This document shows, one piece after another, positions 26,420 through 34,435 of a stretch of DNA of 39,988 bases. The translations under genes were made by a program, and so were the position numbers. How positions within the stretch are numbered: position 1 is the first letter of the stretch; each line of letters starts with the position of its first letter. The notes under the pieces are model-generated. The model was not told where the DNA came from, made no database searches, and worked only from the letters and a program-made list of their open reading frames with translations. The stretch is from Pseudomonadota bacterium (GTDB taxonomy: Bacteria > Pseudomonadota > Gammaproteobacteria > UBA1113). The stretch spans positions 1-39,988 of the forward strand of contig JAJXVQ010000002.1 of assembly GCA_021782065.1 (NCBI GenBank), in the 5' to 3' direction.

Positions 26420-27588
26420 TGCCTGGCCAAATCACGCTCGCGTTGCACTTCCAACCGCACCAATTCTAAAACACGTTTGACCTCTTTTTCTGTAGTATAG
26501 CGCCCTAAAGAAAAACGCAAGGAAGCACGCGCTTGTAAGTCGCTAAGACCTATGGCTTTTAACACGTGCGACGGTTCTTCCTGTGCTGAAGTACAAGCTG
26601 AGCCCGCAGAAACGGCTATTTGCGGCAAGCTCATCAACAGCGCCTCGGCATTTAACCCCTGAAAACATACATTAATATTGTGCGGCACGCGCTGTTTGAC
26701 GCTGCCATTTAATATAACCCCTTCTAAAGCCAATAATCCAGGTAACAAAATCGCGTTTAAATTGCATATATGCTTTAAATCGTCTTCTGCACGCAATTTT
26801 GCGCGGTGAAAAGCAGCAGCCATGCCAACGATTTGATGTGTAGCCAAAGTGCCTGCGCGCAAACCCTGTTCTTGTTTGCCCCCATAAAATAACGGTATTA
26901 ACCGCGCACGCGGTTTATCACGTACAAACAATGCGCCACTGCCCTTAGGACCATAGACCTTATGTGCCGAAAAAGACATTAAATCGACGGGTAATTCGCT
27001 TAAATTCACTGCCACTTTCCCCATAGCTTGCGCTGCATCCACATGAAAAATGATACCGTGCTGCCGCGTCAAGGCTGCAATATCGGCAATGGGTTGTATC
27101 GTACCGATTTCGCTATTAACCCACATCGTAGACACTAAAATAGTTTGTGGTGTGATGGCCGCTGCAATGGCGTCTGTGCTAATAATACCGTCTTTATTGG
27201 GTGATACTAAAGTGATGTTAAACCCTTCTTTTTCTAGCGCATGAAATACATCGATGACGGCTTTGTGCTCTATGGTTGTGGTAACCATATGGCGGCCTTT
27301 CTTAGCATAAAAGTGCGCAGCACCTTGTATCGCTAAATTGTTTGCTTCTGTAGCACCAGAAGTGAATATTACTTCACGTGACATTGCGCCTATGCTGTCA
27401 GCCAATAGTTCGCGTGCTTTGGTAACCATATCTAGTGCACGCCAACCATATAAATGAGTGGCTGAACTAGGATTACCAAAATCACCTTCAACAGTTAAAC
27501 AACGCATCATTTCCTCTGCGACCGTTTCGTCCACAGGAGTGGTCGCCATATAATCTAGGTAAATGGGAACAAAATCATTCGTTGCCAA
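26416..27588 (-). CDS. iscS: cysteine desulfurase
   Basis: 390 residues. This PLP enzyme takes sulfur from cysteine as a persulfide for Fe-S clusters and tRNA thiolation. PLP Lys210 lies in SFSAHKVYGPKG; the sulfur-carrying Cys332 lies in SAGSACTSAQEEPSHVL; HVDAAQ (182-187) holds the cofactor Asp. Start is TTG 27588 with GGAG upstream, overlapping trmJ by 14 nt. The protein ends at RERDLARQ, so the C-terminal tail of about 15-20 residues that in E. coli IscS helps bind IscU is missing. That fits the unusual IscU-like partner downstream. iscR, usually between trmJ and iscS, is absent. Confidence 0.95.
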   Translation of the reverse strand: MATNDFVPIYLDYMATTPVDETVAEEMMRCLTVEGDFGNPSSATHLYGWRALDMVTKARELLADSIGAMSREVIFTSGATEANNLAIQGAAHFYAKKGRHMVTTTIEHKAVIDVFHALEKEGFNITLVSPNKDGIISTDAIAAAITPQTILVSTMWVNSEIGTIQPIADIAALTRQHGIIFHVDAAQAMGKVAVNLSELPVDLMSFSAHKVYGPKGSGALFVRDKPRARLIPLFYGGKQEQGLRAGTLATHQIVGMAAAFHRAKLRAEDDLKHICNLNAILLPGLLALEGVILNGSVKQRVPHNINVCFQGLNAEALLMSLPQIAVSAGSACTSAQEEPSHVLKAIGLSDLQARASLRFSLGRYTTEKEVKRVLELVRLEVQRERDLARQ

Positions 27589-28297
27589 TTTTTTTCTCCA
27601 CCGCAGTTAAAATACCGCGTAAAATATTCAATTCTTGTACCTCGGGCCTCGCTCTATGATATAAGCGCCGCAAGCGCGGCATCAAGCGTTTAGGGAATTG
27701 TGGATCTAAAAACTCTATAGCCACCATCAACCGTTCTAGATGCTGAAAGTAGCCTTCCATAGCGGTATCGTCAGACAGTAATACTTCTCCTGGATTGTTT
27801 TCTGTTTTTGGCATAGATAATAATGCTAGCCGTAATTCATAAGCGATAATTTGTACTGCTTGCGCCAAATTCAGTGAAGAATATTCATCCGCCGTGTTGA
27901 TATGTACATAAGCATGACAACGATCTAAAGCTTCATTAGTTAAACCGGTACGTTCCTCACCGAACAAAATCGCTGTGCGCCCTACTCTATTATGTATTAA
28001 CCATGTCCCACATTCTCTAGCCGTTAATAACGGTGCTGCCAAATCGCGTAGCCTTGCACTCGTACCTATCACCGTCGTTATTCCTTTCAACGCTTCATCT
28101 AGGTTGGATACAATGCGCGCTTGTTGCAACACATCCACGGCCGAGGCCGCCAAAGCCTCTGCTTCTGTATGCGGAAAATAGCGTGGCGCAACCAACACCA
28201 ATTGTTTAAAGCCCATCGTTTTCATGGCTCGCGCGGCCGCGCCTATGTTACCCGGGTGGCTGGTATTGATTAAAACAATATCGATATCGCTAAGCAT
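27575..28297 (-). CDS. trmJ: tRNA 2'-O-methyltransferase (position 32)
   Basis: 240 residues, SPOUT-class methyltransferase that 2'-O-methylates cytidine or uridine 32 of tRNA. Family motifs: NTSHPGNIGAAARAMKTMGF near the N-terminus, FGEERTGLTNEAL, and SSLNLAQAVQIIAYEL in the knotted cofactor site. It sits immediately before iscS as in enterobacteria, where iscR intervenes. Its start overlaps ribF by 8 nt. Confidence 0.94.
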   Translation of the reverse strand: MLSDIDIVLINTSHPGNIGAAARAMKTMGFKQLVLVAPRYFPHTEAEALAASAVDVLQQARIVSNLDEALKGITTVIGTSARLRDLAAPLLTARECGTWLIHNRVGRTAILFGEERTGLTNEALDRCHAYVHINTADEYSSLNLAQAVQIIAYELRLALLSMPKTENNPGEVLLSDDTAMEGYFQHLERLMVAIEFLDPQFPKRLMPRLRRLYHRARPEVQELNILRGILTAVEKKIGNE

Positions 28298-29231
28298 TTT
28301 TAAAAAAATCTCTAGCCTGTTGTGCGTCTAATAAAATCTGCCCTTTTAAATCTTCAAAAGAAGCGAAACGTTTTTCATCGCGCAATTTATGAATAAATTC
28401 CACTTCCAAATAACAACCATAAATATTTTCATTGAAATCAAAAATATGCACTTCTAATAATACGCGCGTACTATTTCCTGCTATAGTAGGCCGCAAACCT
28501 ACATTAGCGACCCCTCTTAGTAATCTATCACCGCTGCATTTTATTGTCACCGCAAAAACACCTAATACAGGGGAAATGCGGCGTAATAAATGTATGTTGG
28601 CTGTAGGAAAACCAATAATACGTCCGCGCTGATAACCCTGAGCAACACGACCAACTAAACTATAAGGTCGACCTAAATAATGCTCTGCCAATTTTAAATC
28701 TGCTGTGGCTAAAGCGGCACGTATCAACGTACTGCTCACTCTTTCGTCATTTAATAAAAAAGTGGGCGCACGCTGTAGCGTAAATGAATGTGCTCGCGCC
28801 ATTTTTTCTAGAAAATGATAGTCCCCTTTTCTATCTGCTCCAAAATGAAAATCATCGCCTACTAACCAATATTCTACCTTGAAATAATGAAACGCTATTT
28901 TTTGTAAGAATATTTCGGCCGATAATGCTGCCATGGTTTTATTAAAACGCAAACATAAAACAATGTCTACCCCCAGTTTGGTCATTTCATTTATTTTTTC
29001 CCTAAAGCGCGTTAAACGCGCCGGAATATCCGTTTTTTTTTCTAGAGCAAAGTACTCATTGGCTTGCGGCTCAAATAGTATAACGACAGAAGATACTTTT
29101 AATTCGCGCGCTTTTGCCACTAACTGTTGCAAAATAATTTTATGCCCACCATGCACACCATCGAAATGCCCCAGGGTGATAACCGCCGGTATTTTTTGTG
29201 CGCGGAGGTCTGGATGGCGAATAATCTTCAT
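28290..29231 (-). CDS. ribF: bifunctional riboflavin kinase / FAD synthetase
   Basis: 313 residues, normal size. It converts riboflavin to FMN and FMN to FAD. The N-terminal nucleotidyltransferase has GHFDGVHGGH (21-30) and VSSTLIR (165-171); the C-terminal flavokinase has GFPTANI (207-213), GVFAVTI and the catalytic Glu region LEVHIFDFNENIYG. It follows murJ after a 161-bp gap carrying a palindromic element and overlaps trmJ, so the downstream isc genes are likely co-transcribed. Confidence 0.96.
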   Translation of the reverse strand: MKIIRHPDLRAQKIPAVITLGHFDGVHGGHKIILQQLVAKARELKVSSVVILFEPQANEYFALEKKTDIPARLTRFREKINEMTKLGVDIVLCLRFNKTMAALSAEIFLQKIAFHYFKVEYWLVGDDFHFGADRKGDYHFLEKMARAHSFTLQRAPTFLLNDERVSSTLIRAALATADLKLAEHYLGRPYSLVGRVAQGYQRGRIIGFPTANIHLLRRISPVLGVFAVTIKCSGDRLLRGVANVGLRPTIAGNSTRVLLEVHIFDFNENIYGCYLEVEFIHKLRDEKRFASFEDLKGQILLDAQQARDFFKNA

Positions 29232-29261
29232 GGATAATTACTCTCTACATCTGCAAACAAG

Positions 29262-29385
29262 AAAAAGTCCAGATTTAGGTACAGGTTGCACGCAAAATTC
29301 TGGGAGAGAAACGGAGTTTACATCCGGTAAATGAATATTTTTCACGATAAATTTGCGTGCAAGATGCGCCAAATAGGGACTTTTT
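29262..29385. repeat. 124-bp palindromic element between murJ and ribF
   Basis: Nested inverted repeats: AAAAAGTCC (29262-29270) with GGACTTTTT (29377-29385); TTGCACGCAAA (29286-29296) with TTTGCGTGCAA (29352-29362); and a central TTTAC-ATCC-GGTAAA. It ends 7 bp from the murJ stop. It is unrelated in sequence to the other palindromes of this window and would fold in RNA between murJ and ribF, so it may act as a terminator, stabiliser or MITE. Confidence 0.7.
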
Positions 29386-29392
29386 ACTTTCA

Positions 29393-30940
29393 TTAATCGA
29401 CTCGCCTTGCACTAAGAAAAACCCTAAATTGTAGGCCTGCTAAACGTAGTACAATCAAATATAATGCTATAGAACCAAAGACTAAACCTAATAAAACTTC
29501 CACTCTCAGCAATTTATGCCAATGTATCCACGTTTGTAAAGGCGGTGATAACCAAAATAAAAGCGCCACTATCGCCGCATTAGCTGCTAATAACTGCAGG
29601 CTATAACGTTTCCAGTTTGGATTAAAACGCCAGGTTCCTTTGCGGTACAAAAATACGGCCAGCAACACCGCATTCAGCATAGAAGATAAAGAGGTAGAGA
29701 GAGCCAACCCCGCATGGCGCATAGGCACAATCAAGGCCATATTCATTAGGATATTACAACCCATAGCGATAGCAGCGCATTTGACCGGGGTTTTGATATC
29801 TTGATTGGCGTAAAACCCAGCGGCAAGAATTTTAATCAACATAAAGCCAGGCACACCCAGCGCAAACATCATCATACTTTTATTGGCCATGGCCACATCG
29901 TAAGGACTAAAGGCGCCCGATAAATAGAAACTGGTGAGTAAAGGCCCAGATAACATCAACAACCCCAAGCCCGCGGGCAGGCCTATCAACAATACCATGC
30001 GCAAACCCCAATCGATGATATGACTAAATTCACCTACATCTTCTCTGGCCTTGTGTTTAGATAAATGAGGCAATACCACGGTGGCAATGGCTACACCGAA
30101 AATACCTAGAGGAAAAGAAGTCAATCTATCCGAATAATACAACCAAGAAACACTGCCTATAGGCAGAAATGAGGCAAATAAGGTGTCAACTAAAACGCTG
30201 ATCTGCGCCACGGACACGCCGAACAAAGCGGGTACCATCAAGCGCATCACTTGCGTTACCCCGGGATGTCGCCATTGTATGCGTGGCCGCACCAATAATT
30301 TCAAGCGCTTTAAAAAAGGTAGTTGAAAACCCAGTTGCAATACCCCTGCTAAAAAAACACCCCAGGCCAAAGCATGTATGGGATTTGCTAAATGTGGCGC
30401 TAAAAATAAGGCCGTGCCTATCATGGCGAAATTAAGTAGTACTGGCGTAAAGGCCGGTATGGCAAAACGATTATAAGTGTTTAGTAAAGAACCAGAAAAA
30501 GCCGTCATAGCGATTAAAAAGAGATAAGGGAAAGTCATGCGCAACATGACGCTCGCTTGATGAAAGCGGTAAGGATCACGCAAATAACCTGGTGCAAAGA
30601 GGATCACCACCAATGGCGTTGCTAATTCTACTACTACCGTCAATAATAATAGGACCGTTCCTAGGGTCCCCGCCATACCCGCTACAAACTCGCGGACTTC
30701 TTTCTCCGTATGCTTTTCCTTGTATCTGGCTAAAACAGGGACAAAAGCTTGCGAAAAAGAACCTTCTGCAAACAACCTACGCATAAAATTGGGAATACGG
30801 AACGCCACCATAAAAGCATCCATATCGGCGCTGGCGCCAAACACATGGGCAGTAACGATATCTCTAACCAAACCCATAACCCTCGAGATAAAGGTCATGG
30901 ATGAAACCAGGGCAGTTGATTTTAAGAGTTTTTTAGTCAA
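29393..30940 (-). CDS. murJ: lipid II flippase
   Basis: 515 residues with about 14 hydrophobic helices, MOP superfamily. It moves lipid II across the inner membrane for peptidoglycan synthesis and is essential in most bacteria. Family marks: STALVSSMTFISRVMGLVRD at the N-terminus, with the central-cavity Arg region, and FRIPNFMRRLFAEGSFSQAF. Start is TTG 30940 with GAGG 7 nt upstream. The order murJ-ribF is conserved in gammaproteobacteria. Confidence 0.95.
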   Translation of the reverse strand: MTKKLLKSTALVSSMTFISRVMGLVRDIVTAHVFGASADMDAFMVAFRIPNFMRRLFAEGSFSQAFVPVLARYKEKHTEKEVREFVAGMAGTLGTVLLLLTVVVELATPLVVILFAPGYLRDPYRFHQASVMLRMTFPYLFLIAMTAFSGSLLNTYNRFAIPAFTPVLLNFAMIGTALFLAPHLANPIHALAWGVFLAGVLQLGFQLPFLKRLKLLVRPRIQWRHPGVTQVMRLMVPALFGVSVAQISVLVDTLFASFLPIGSVSWLYYSDRLTSFPLGIFGVAIATVVLPHLSKHKAREDVGEFSHIIDWGLRMVLLIGLPAGLGLLMLSGPLLTSFYLSGAFSPYDVAMANKSMMMFALGVPGFMLIKILAAGFYANQDIKTPVKCAAIAMGCNILMNMALIVPMRHAGLALSTSLSSMLNAVLLAVFLYRKGTWRFNPNWKRYSLQLLAANAAIVALLFWLSPPLQTWIHWHKLLRVEVLLGLVFGSIALYLIVLRLAGLQFRVFLSARRVD

Positions 30941-31043
30941 AATAAGCCTCTATCGGCAAATAGGGACATGATACAATATTGAACGCAGGAGCGCAAAATA
31001 GGTAATTTTACCAAGCACCTTATATACATCTATTAAAGAACTC

Positions 31044-31077
31044 AATCCTTTGTTATTGCGCCTAATAATAAAGGATT
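31044..31077. terminator. 14-bp hairpin upstream of murJ
   Basis: AATCCTTTGTTATT (31044-31057) pairs with AATAATAAAGGATT (31064-31077), one mismatch, 6-nt loop. No U tract follows, so it may be a repeat end rather than a true terminator. The stretch 31078-31152 holds a short open frame from ATG 31099 (31 residues) without recognisable features. Confidence 0.35.
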
Positions 31078-31152
31078 AGGAGCAAGGAAATATTCTTTAT
31101 GGAAAAGATGGGCTGGGTATCTGTTGGTATTGAAGGTTTCTCTGGTGGTTTT

Positions 31153-31281
31153 CTATGGGCTGCAAAGAACATATTCGAATCCCTCTTCTGGAATTAAAAT
31201 TGGCTGATGTTCAGTACGATAGTTCCCAAATTGCGCAACCATATGTTGCAGTGCATTTTTATATTTATCATAATCAATCAT
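31153..31281 (-). pseudogene. start of a nucleotidyltransferase substrate-binding (HEPN-like) gene
   Basis: Begins MIDYDKYKNALQHMVAQFGN, 3 bp after the hsdM relic stop, and ends after 42 residues. The opening resembles HI0074-type nucleotidyltransferase partner proteins (MIDY-K-..L..L..Q..NY). These are often toxin-antitoxin-like genes placed beside restriction loci. Only about one third is left. Confidence 0.45.
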
Positions 31282-31284
31282 AAT

Positions 31285-31450
31285 TTACTCCCCATAACCC
31301 AAAGCCTCTAAATTCTTACGAATCACCACATCCAATTTCACAGACTTACGCATCTGTTCATACAGCCTACTTGAAAATTCAGCCATTTTTTCTTCAAAGG
31401 ACACGCCATCATCGAGGATCGCTGCTGCCCCCACATAACCGCCCTGGCTT
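31285..31450 (-). pseudogene. C-terminal relic of type I methyltransferase HsdM
   Basis: Reads PGR, then after a one-base shift YVGAAAILDDGVSFEEKMAE, then KLDVVIRKNLEALGYGE and stop at 31285. The block PGRYVG...DDG-x-F-E-E-K-M and the end I-x-K-N-L-x-x-L-G-Y-G-E are the usual HsdM C-terminus. Everything upstream is gone, replaced by a transporter fragment at about 31450. Confidence 0.7.
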
Positions 31451-31451
31451 T

Positions 31452-31718
31452 AATACGGGGATTTCCATGTTGGCAACGTCTGCTTGGCTGTCGCTAGCCA
31501 ACTCAATTGGTGGCTTCACTATAGGGTCTGTATTGATGAAGCGTAGTGAAGCCAGTAAAGTTTCGAGCTTATTTCATTTCATCCCGGGAGTAATACCCAT
31601 TATGGGTTACTTTATTTTAATCGCCTCGGGTTTTAATGGGATGTATGTTTACCGGGCTCGCAGTTTATTTAAGTCATTAAAGATAAAGACAACCTACTTA
31701 CCCTTTTTTTCTCTCTAG
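31452..31718 (+). pseudogene. C-terminal fragment of a DMT/EamA-type transporter
   Basis: The plus-strand frame gives ATSAWLSLANSIGGFTIGSV and KVSSLFHFIPGVIPIMGYFI, the last two helices typical of drug/metabolite-type EamA permeases. There is no start or upstream helices; the left side runs straight into the hsdM relic. The frame's end overlaps the end of the thioesterase gene. Confidence 0.5.
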
Positions 31719-32132
31719 AACAGCTGCTGTCATACGGGATGTACACGTTAGATCGCCTTTGCTATTAAAAATATTGATTAACCACACTTGCGTAGTACGA
31801 CCTAAATGTAAAGGTCGAGTCATTCCGATCACTAAACCTTCCGAGACCGAACGTATATGATTAGCATTAATTTCTAGGCCTACTGCATAATGCGTTTCAG
31901 TATTTAGTACAACATTAGCTGCGACGCTTGCCAGTGTTTCAGCCAATACGACATTCGCACCGCCATGCAAAATACCCAGGGGTTGCTTTGTTTTTTCATT
32001 AACCGGCATGCTTGCTTTTAAATAGTCATCGCCTATTTCAATGAATGAAATATCCAGAAATTCAGTCATTGTCCCTACGCCTCTTTGATTTAGACCCTCT
32101 AAAATGAGTGGTTGATACCAGATAGATTTCAT
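31698..32132 (-). CDS. hotdog-fold thioesterase (PaaI/YdiI type)
   Basis: 144 residues. Hotdog thioesterases of this type hydrolyse acyl-CoA or aryl-CoA. The active-site segment LGILHGGANVVLAETLASVA holds His56 and the probable catalytic Glu65, and is intact. GAGGAG lies 5-7 nt before the ATG. The substrate cannot be read from the sequence; menaquinone-related DHNA-CoA and aberrant acyl-CoA are known choices in relatives. It is transcribed away from the Wadjet operon and shares its upstream region. Confidence 0.88.
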   Translation of the reverse strand: MKSIWYQPLILEGLNQRGVGTMTEFLDISFIEIGDDYLKASMPVNEKTKQPLGILHGGANVVLAETLASVAANVVLNTETHYAVGLEINANHIRSVSEGLVIGMTRPLHLGRTTQVWLINIFNSKGDLTCTSRMTAAVLERKKG

Positions 32133-32235
32133 TACGGCTCCTCATAATTCTAATTATGTTTCTTATAAAAATTAGGTTATCCTAAAGGATCGCCTATGTC
32201 TAGACGTTAAGCTGAATAAAATATAATCAATTTTA

Positions 32236-32271
32236 TTGTCTGCAATTGTCTAGTAGTGTATAATGTTGTCT
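32236..32271 (+). promoter_or_regulatory. Wadjet promoter with three TTGTCT repeats
   Basis: TTGTCT (32236-32241), 17-nt spacer, TATAAT (32259-32264): a near-consensus sigma70 promoter about 50 nt before jetA. TTGTCT also occurs at 32246-32251 and 32266-32271, offsets of 10 and 20 bp, so copies on one DNA face cover the -35, the spacer and the start point. This could be a repressor site. Confidence 0.65.
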
Positions 32272-32322
32272 TGAATTATTCAAACCACCTCCCAAAGTGA
32301 ACGGTATGGGGGCCAAAACACC

Positions 32323-33783
32323 ATGAAAGCCGATAAGACCATTGCTATTTACCGCCGTTTGCGGGCCCAGCCACTGTGGCGGCTGCTGGCATCGAATAAT
32401 GGGCCAACGGTTATGAGCTTATTGCAGACGCACTTATATGAGACCGAGCGCAGTCTACCTGCCTCAATATTTATTGAACGCATCACACGGGACTTAGAAG
32501 CATTACGCGCTCAAGGAGAGGATTTTCCGCAAACGGCACAAGCCTATGTTTCTGCTTGGTTAGGAGAAGGTTATCTTATAAGACGTTTTCTCCCCGGTGC
32601 AACCGAGGAAGAATATGAGTTATCAACCCCGAGCATAGAAGCCATTCGCTTTGTTTCGAACTTAATTCAGCCTCACTCTGCCGCCACCGAAACTCGCCTC
32701 GCTCTAGTCATCCAAGCCTTAGTTCAACTGGCTGAAGACACGGATACCGATCAAAACAGACGTATTGATCGCCTAATCGCCGAACGAGCACGCATTGATA
32801 AAGAGATTTCAGCCATACACAAAGGACAGATGCGCATACTACCACACAGCGCTGCCTTAGAACGTACGCGAGAAATCATCTCTTTAGCAGATGATCTAAG
32901 CGGAGATTTCCACCGTGTACGCGATCAGTTCGAACAACTCAATCGAGAATTAAGAGAAAAAATAGTTGACAATGAAGGTAGTCGTGGCGATGTGCTCAAC
33001 GCTTTGTTTGCTGGCATCGATTTGATTTCTGAAAGTGAATCAGGAAAAACCTTTTCTGCCTTCTGGCGTTTACTCACTGACCCCGAACAAGCAGCAATAT
33101 TAGATCAAGCACTGGATAATGTACTGTCACGTGAATTTGCCTCCGAGCTGGATGTAAAAGATCGGAGATTTCTTTTACGCTTGATGCGAAATTTACTGGA
33201 ACAAGGTGGCGCAGTCCACGAAGTACTACAGACCTTTGCCAGAAGTTTGAAGCATTTTGTGCAAAGCCGAGAATACTTAGAACAACGCCGTTTAAACCAA
33301 CTGTTGAGAGATGCGCAACGCGCAGCGCTAGAATTAAAAGATAAAATCGCGCTTACGAACAGCTTACAATATAACCTTGAACTTACCAGCAGCCGTTTAC
33401 GATCCTTTTCTCAATGGATGCTCTACGATCCATCCTTACAGGCCAAACCCAGTCAGATGAGAGAAGGAGACCTTCCTACGATCGATTTACATTCCATAGG
33501 TGCGTGGGTAGCACAATCAGAAATCGACTTTCGCACATTGCAGACGCATATTGATGCTATTCTCGAAAATTATAGCCAAGCATCTATTGCCGATATACTG
33601 CATCGCTTTCCAGCAAGCCAAGGATTAGGTAGTATAATAGGCTTATTAGCACTGGGGAGCAAACAAGGCATCAAAGGTGATACCCATGAAACTGTCTCAT
33701 GGATTGGTAATGATAACTCACAGCGCAGCGCACGTATACCCAAAATCTTTTTCTTAAAGGAGCACACCCATGAACGTGCCTAA
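32323..33783 (+). CDS. jetA: Wadjet subunit JetA (MksF-like kleisin, DUF3375)
   Basis: 486 residues. In Wadjet, JetA is the kleisin-type subunit that links the JetC SMC dimer and binds JetB. The N-terminus (AIYRRLRAQPLWRLLASNNG) and the long helical middle match DUF3375. A winged-helix region is expected in the first 100 residues and a coiled coil in about 140-230. First gene of a four-gene operon in the order seen in type I Wadjet. The ribosome site is weak (GGGGG 12 nt before ATG 32323), but the start fits the family N-terminus. No frameshift. JetABCD together extrude and cut closed circular plasmids (family knowledge). Confidence 0.93.
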   Translation: MKADKTIAIYRRLRAQPLWRLLASNNGPTVMSLLQTHLYETERSLPASIFIERITRDLEALRAQGEDFPQTAQAYVSAWLGEGYLIRRFLPGATEEEYELSTPSIEAIRFVSNLIQPHSAATETRLALVIQALVQLAEDTDTDQNRRIDRLIAERARIDKEISAIHKGQMRILPHSAALERTREIISLADDLSGDFHRVRDQFEQLNRELREKIVDNEGSRGDVLNALFAGIDLISESESGKTFSAFWRLLTDPEQAAILDQALDNVLSREFASELDVKDRRFLLRLMRNLLEQGGAVHEVLQTFARSLKHFVQSREYLEQRRLNQLLRDAQRAALELKDKIALTNSLQYNLELTSSRLRSFSQWMLYDPSLQAKPSQMREGDLPTIDLHSIGAWVAQSEIDFRTLQTHIDAILENYSQASIADILHRFPASQGLGSIIGLLALGSKQGIKGDTHETVSWIGNDNSQRSARIPKIFFLKEHTHERA

Positions 33784-34435
33784 ACAAGACATTGCCACCG
33801 ATGATTTCTTGGCTGAGCATAGCAATCAAGATATAAACAACCACTTATTCATCGGTGATAGGGGCGAATTACCGCTAGATACACGTAGGGTCTTAGTGCG
33901 ATTGCTGGCTGGACCATCACTGGATGTTCGTAGACATTCAAAGCTTTGGCCCATATTAGTCCGTGATGAGGTCATTATCCGCAGTCGTCTTGCAGAATTA
34001 TTCCTAGAGCTGGTTATAGATCACGATCTGCAAATCGCCTTTACTCGCCAAGCAGATACAGATGATCTAGACACACCATCGCTTTTAAGATGTGCGCCAC
34101 TTACTTTTATAGATTCGGTGTTACTACTACACCTACGGCATAAATTGGCACAAGCCGAAGCACAAGCAGAACGCGCCGCCATATCCATGGAGGAGATGAT
34201 TGAATACCTTCATTTATACGAAAAAACAAATAACACCGATCATGCTGGTTTTAGGAAACGTGCTTATGCTTCTATAGAAAAGTTCAAGAAGCACAACATT
34301 CTACAGAAAATACGCGCGAGCGATAACCGTTTTGAAATTTCATCTACTCTAAAGCTGCTTTTTTCGGCTGAAAAAGTCCAGATCCTTAACGGCCTTTATC
34401 AGCACATGATTATTAATCAGGGAGAATCGGAATAA
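33770..34435 (+). CDS. jetB: Wadjet subunit JetB (MksE-like KITE, DUF4194)
   Basis: 221 residues, overlapping jetA by 14 nt, with AAGGAG 7 nt before the ATG. JetB is the KITE (tandem winged-helix) protein that binds the JetA kleisin. The mid-region DTRRVLVRLLAGPSLDVRRH and the later FRKRAYASIEKFKKHNIL agree with DUF4194 members. The length is usual. It ends in TAATG, sharing one base with jetC. Confidence 0.92.
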   Translation: MNVPKQDIATDDFLAEHSNQDINNHLFIGDRGELPLDTRRVLVRLLAGPSLDVRRHSKLWPILVRDEVIIRSRLAELFLELVIDHDLQIAFTRQADTDDLDTPSLLRCAPLTFIDSVLLLHLRHKLAQAEAQAERAAISMEEMIEYLHLYEKTNNTDHAGFRKRAYASIEKFKKHNILQKIRASDNRFEISSTLKLLFSAEKVQILNGLYQHMIINQGESE

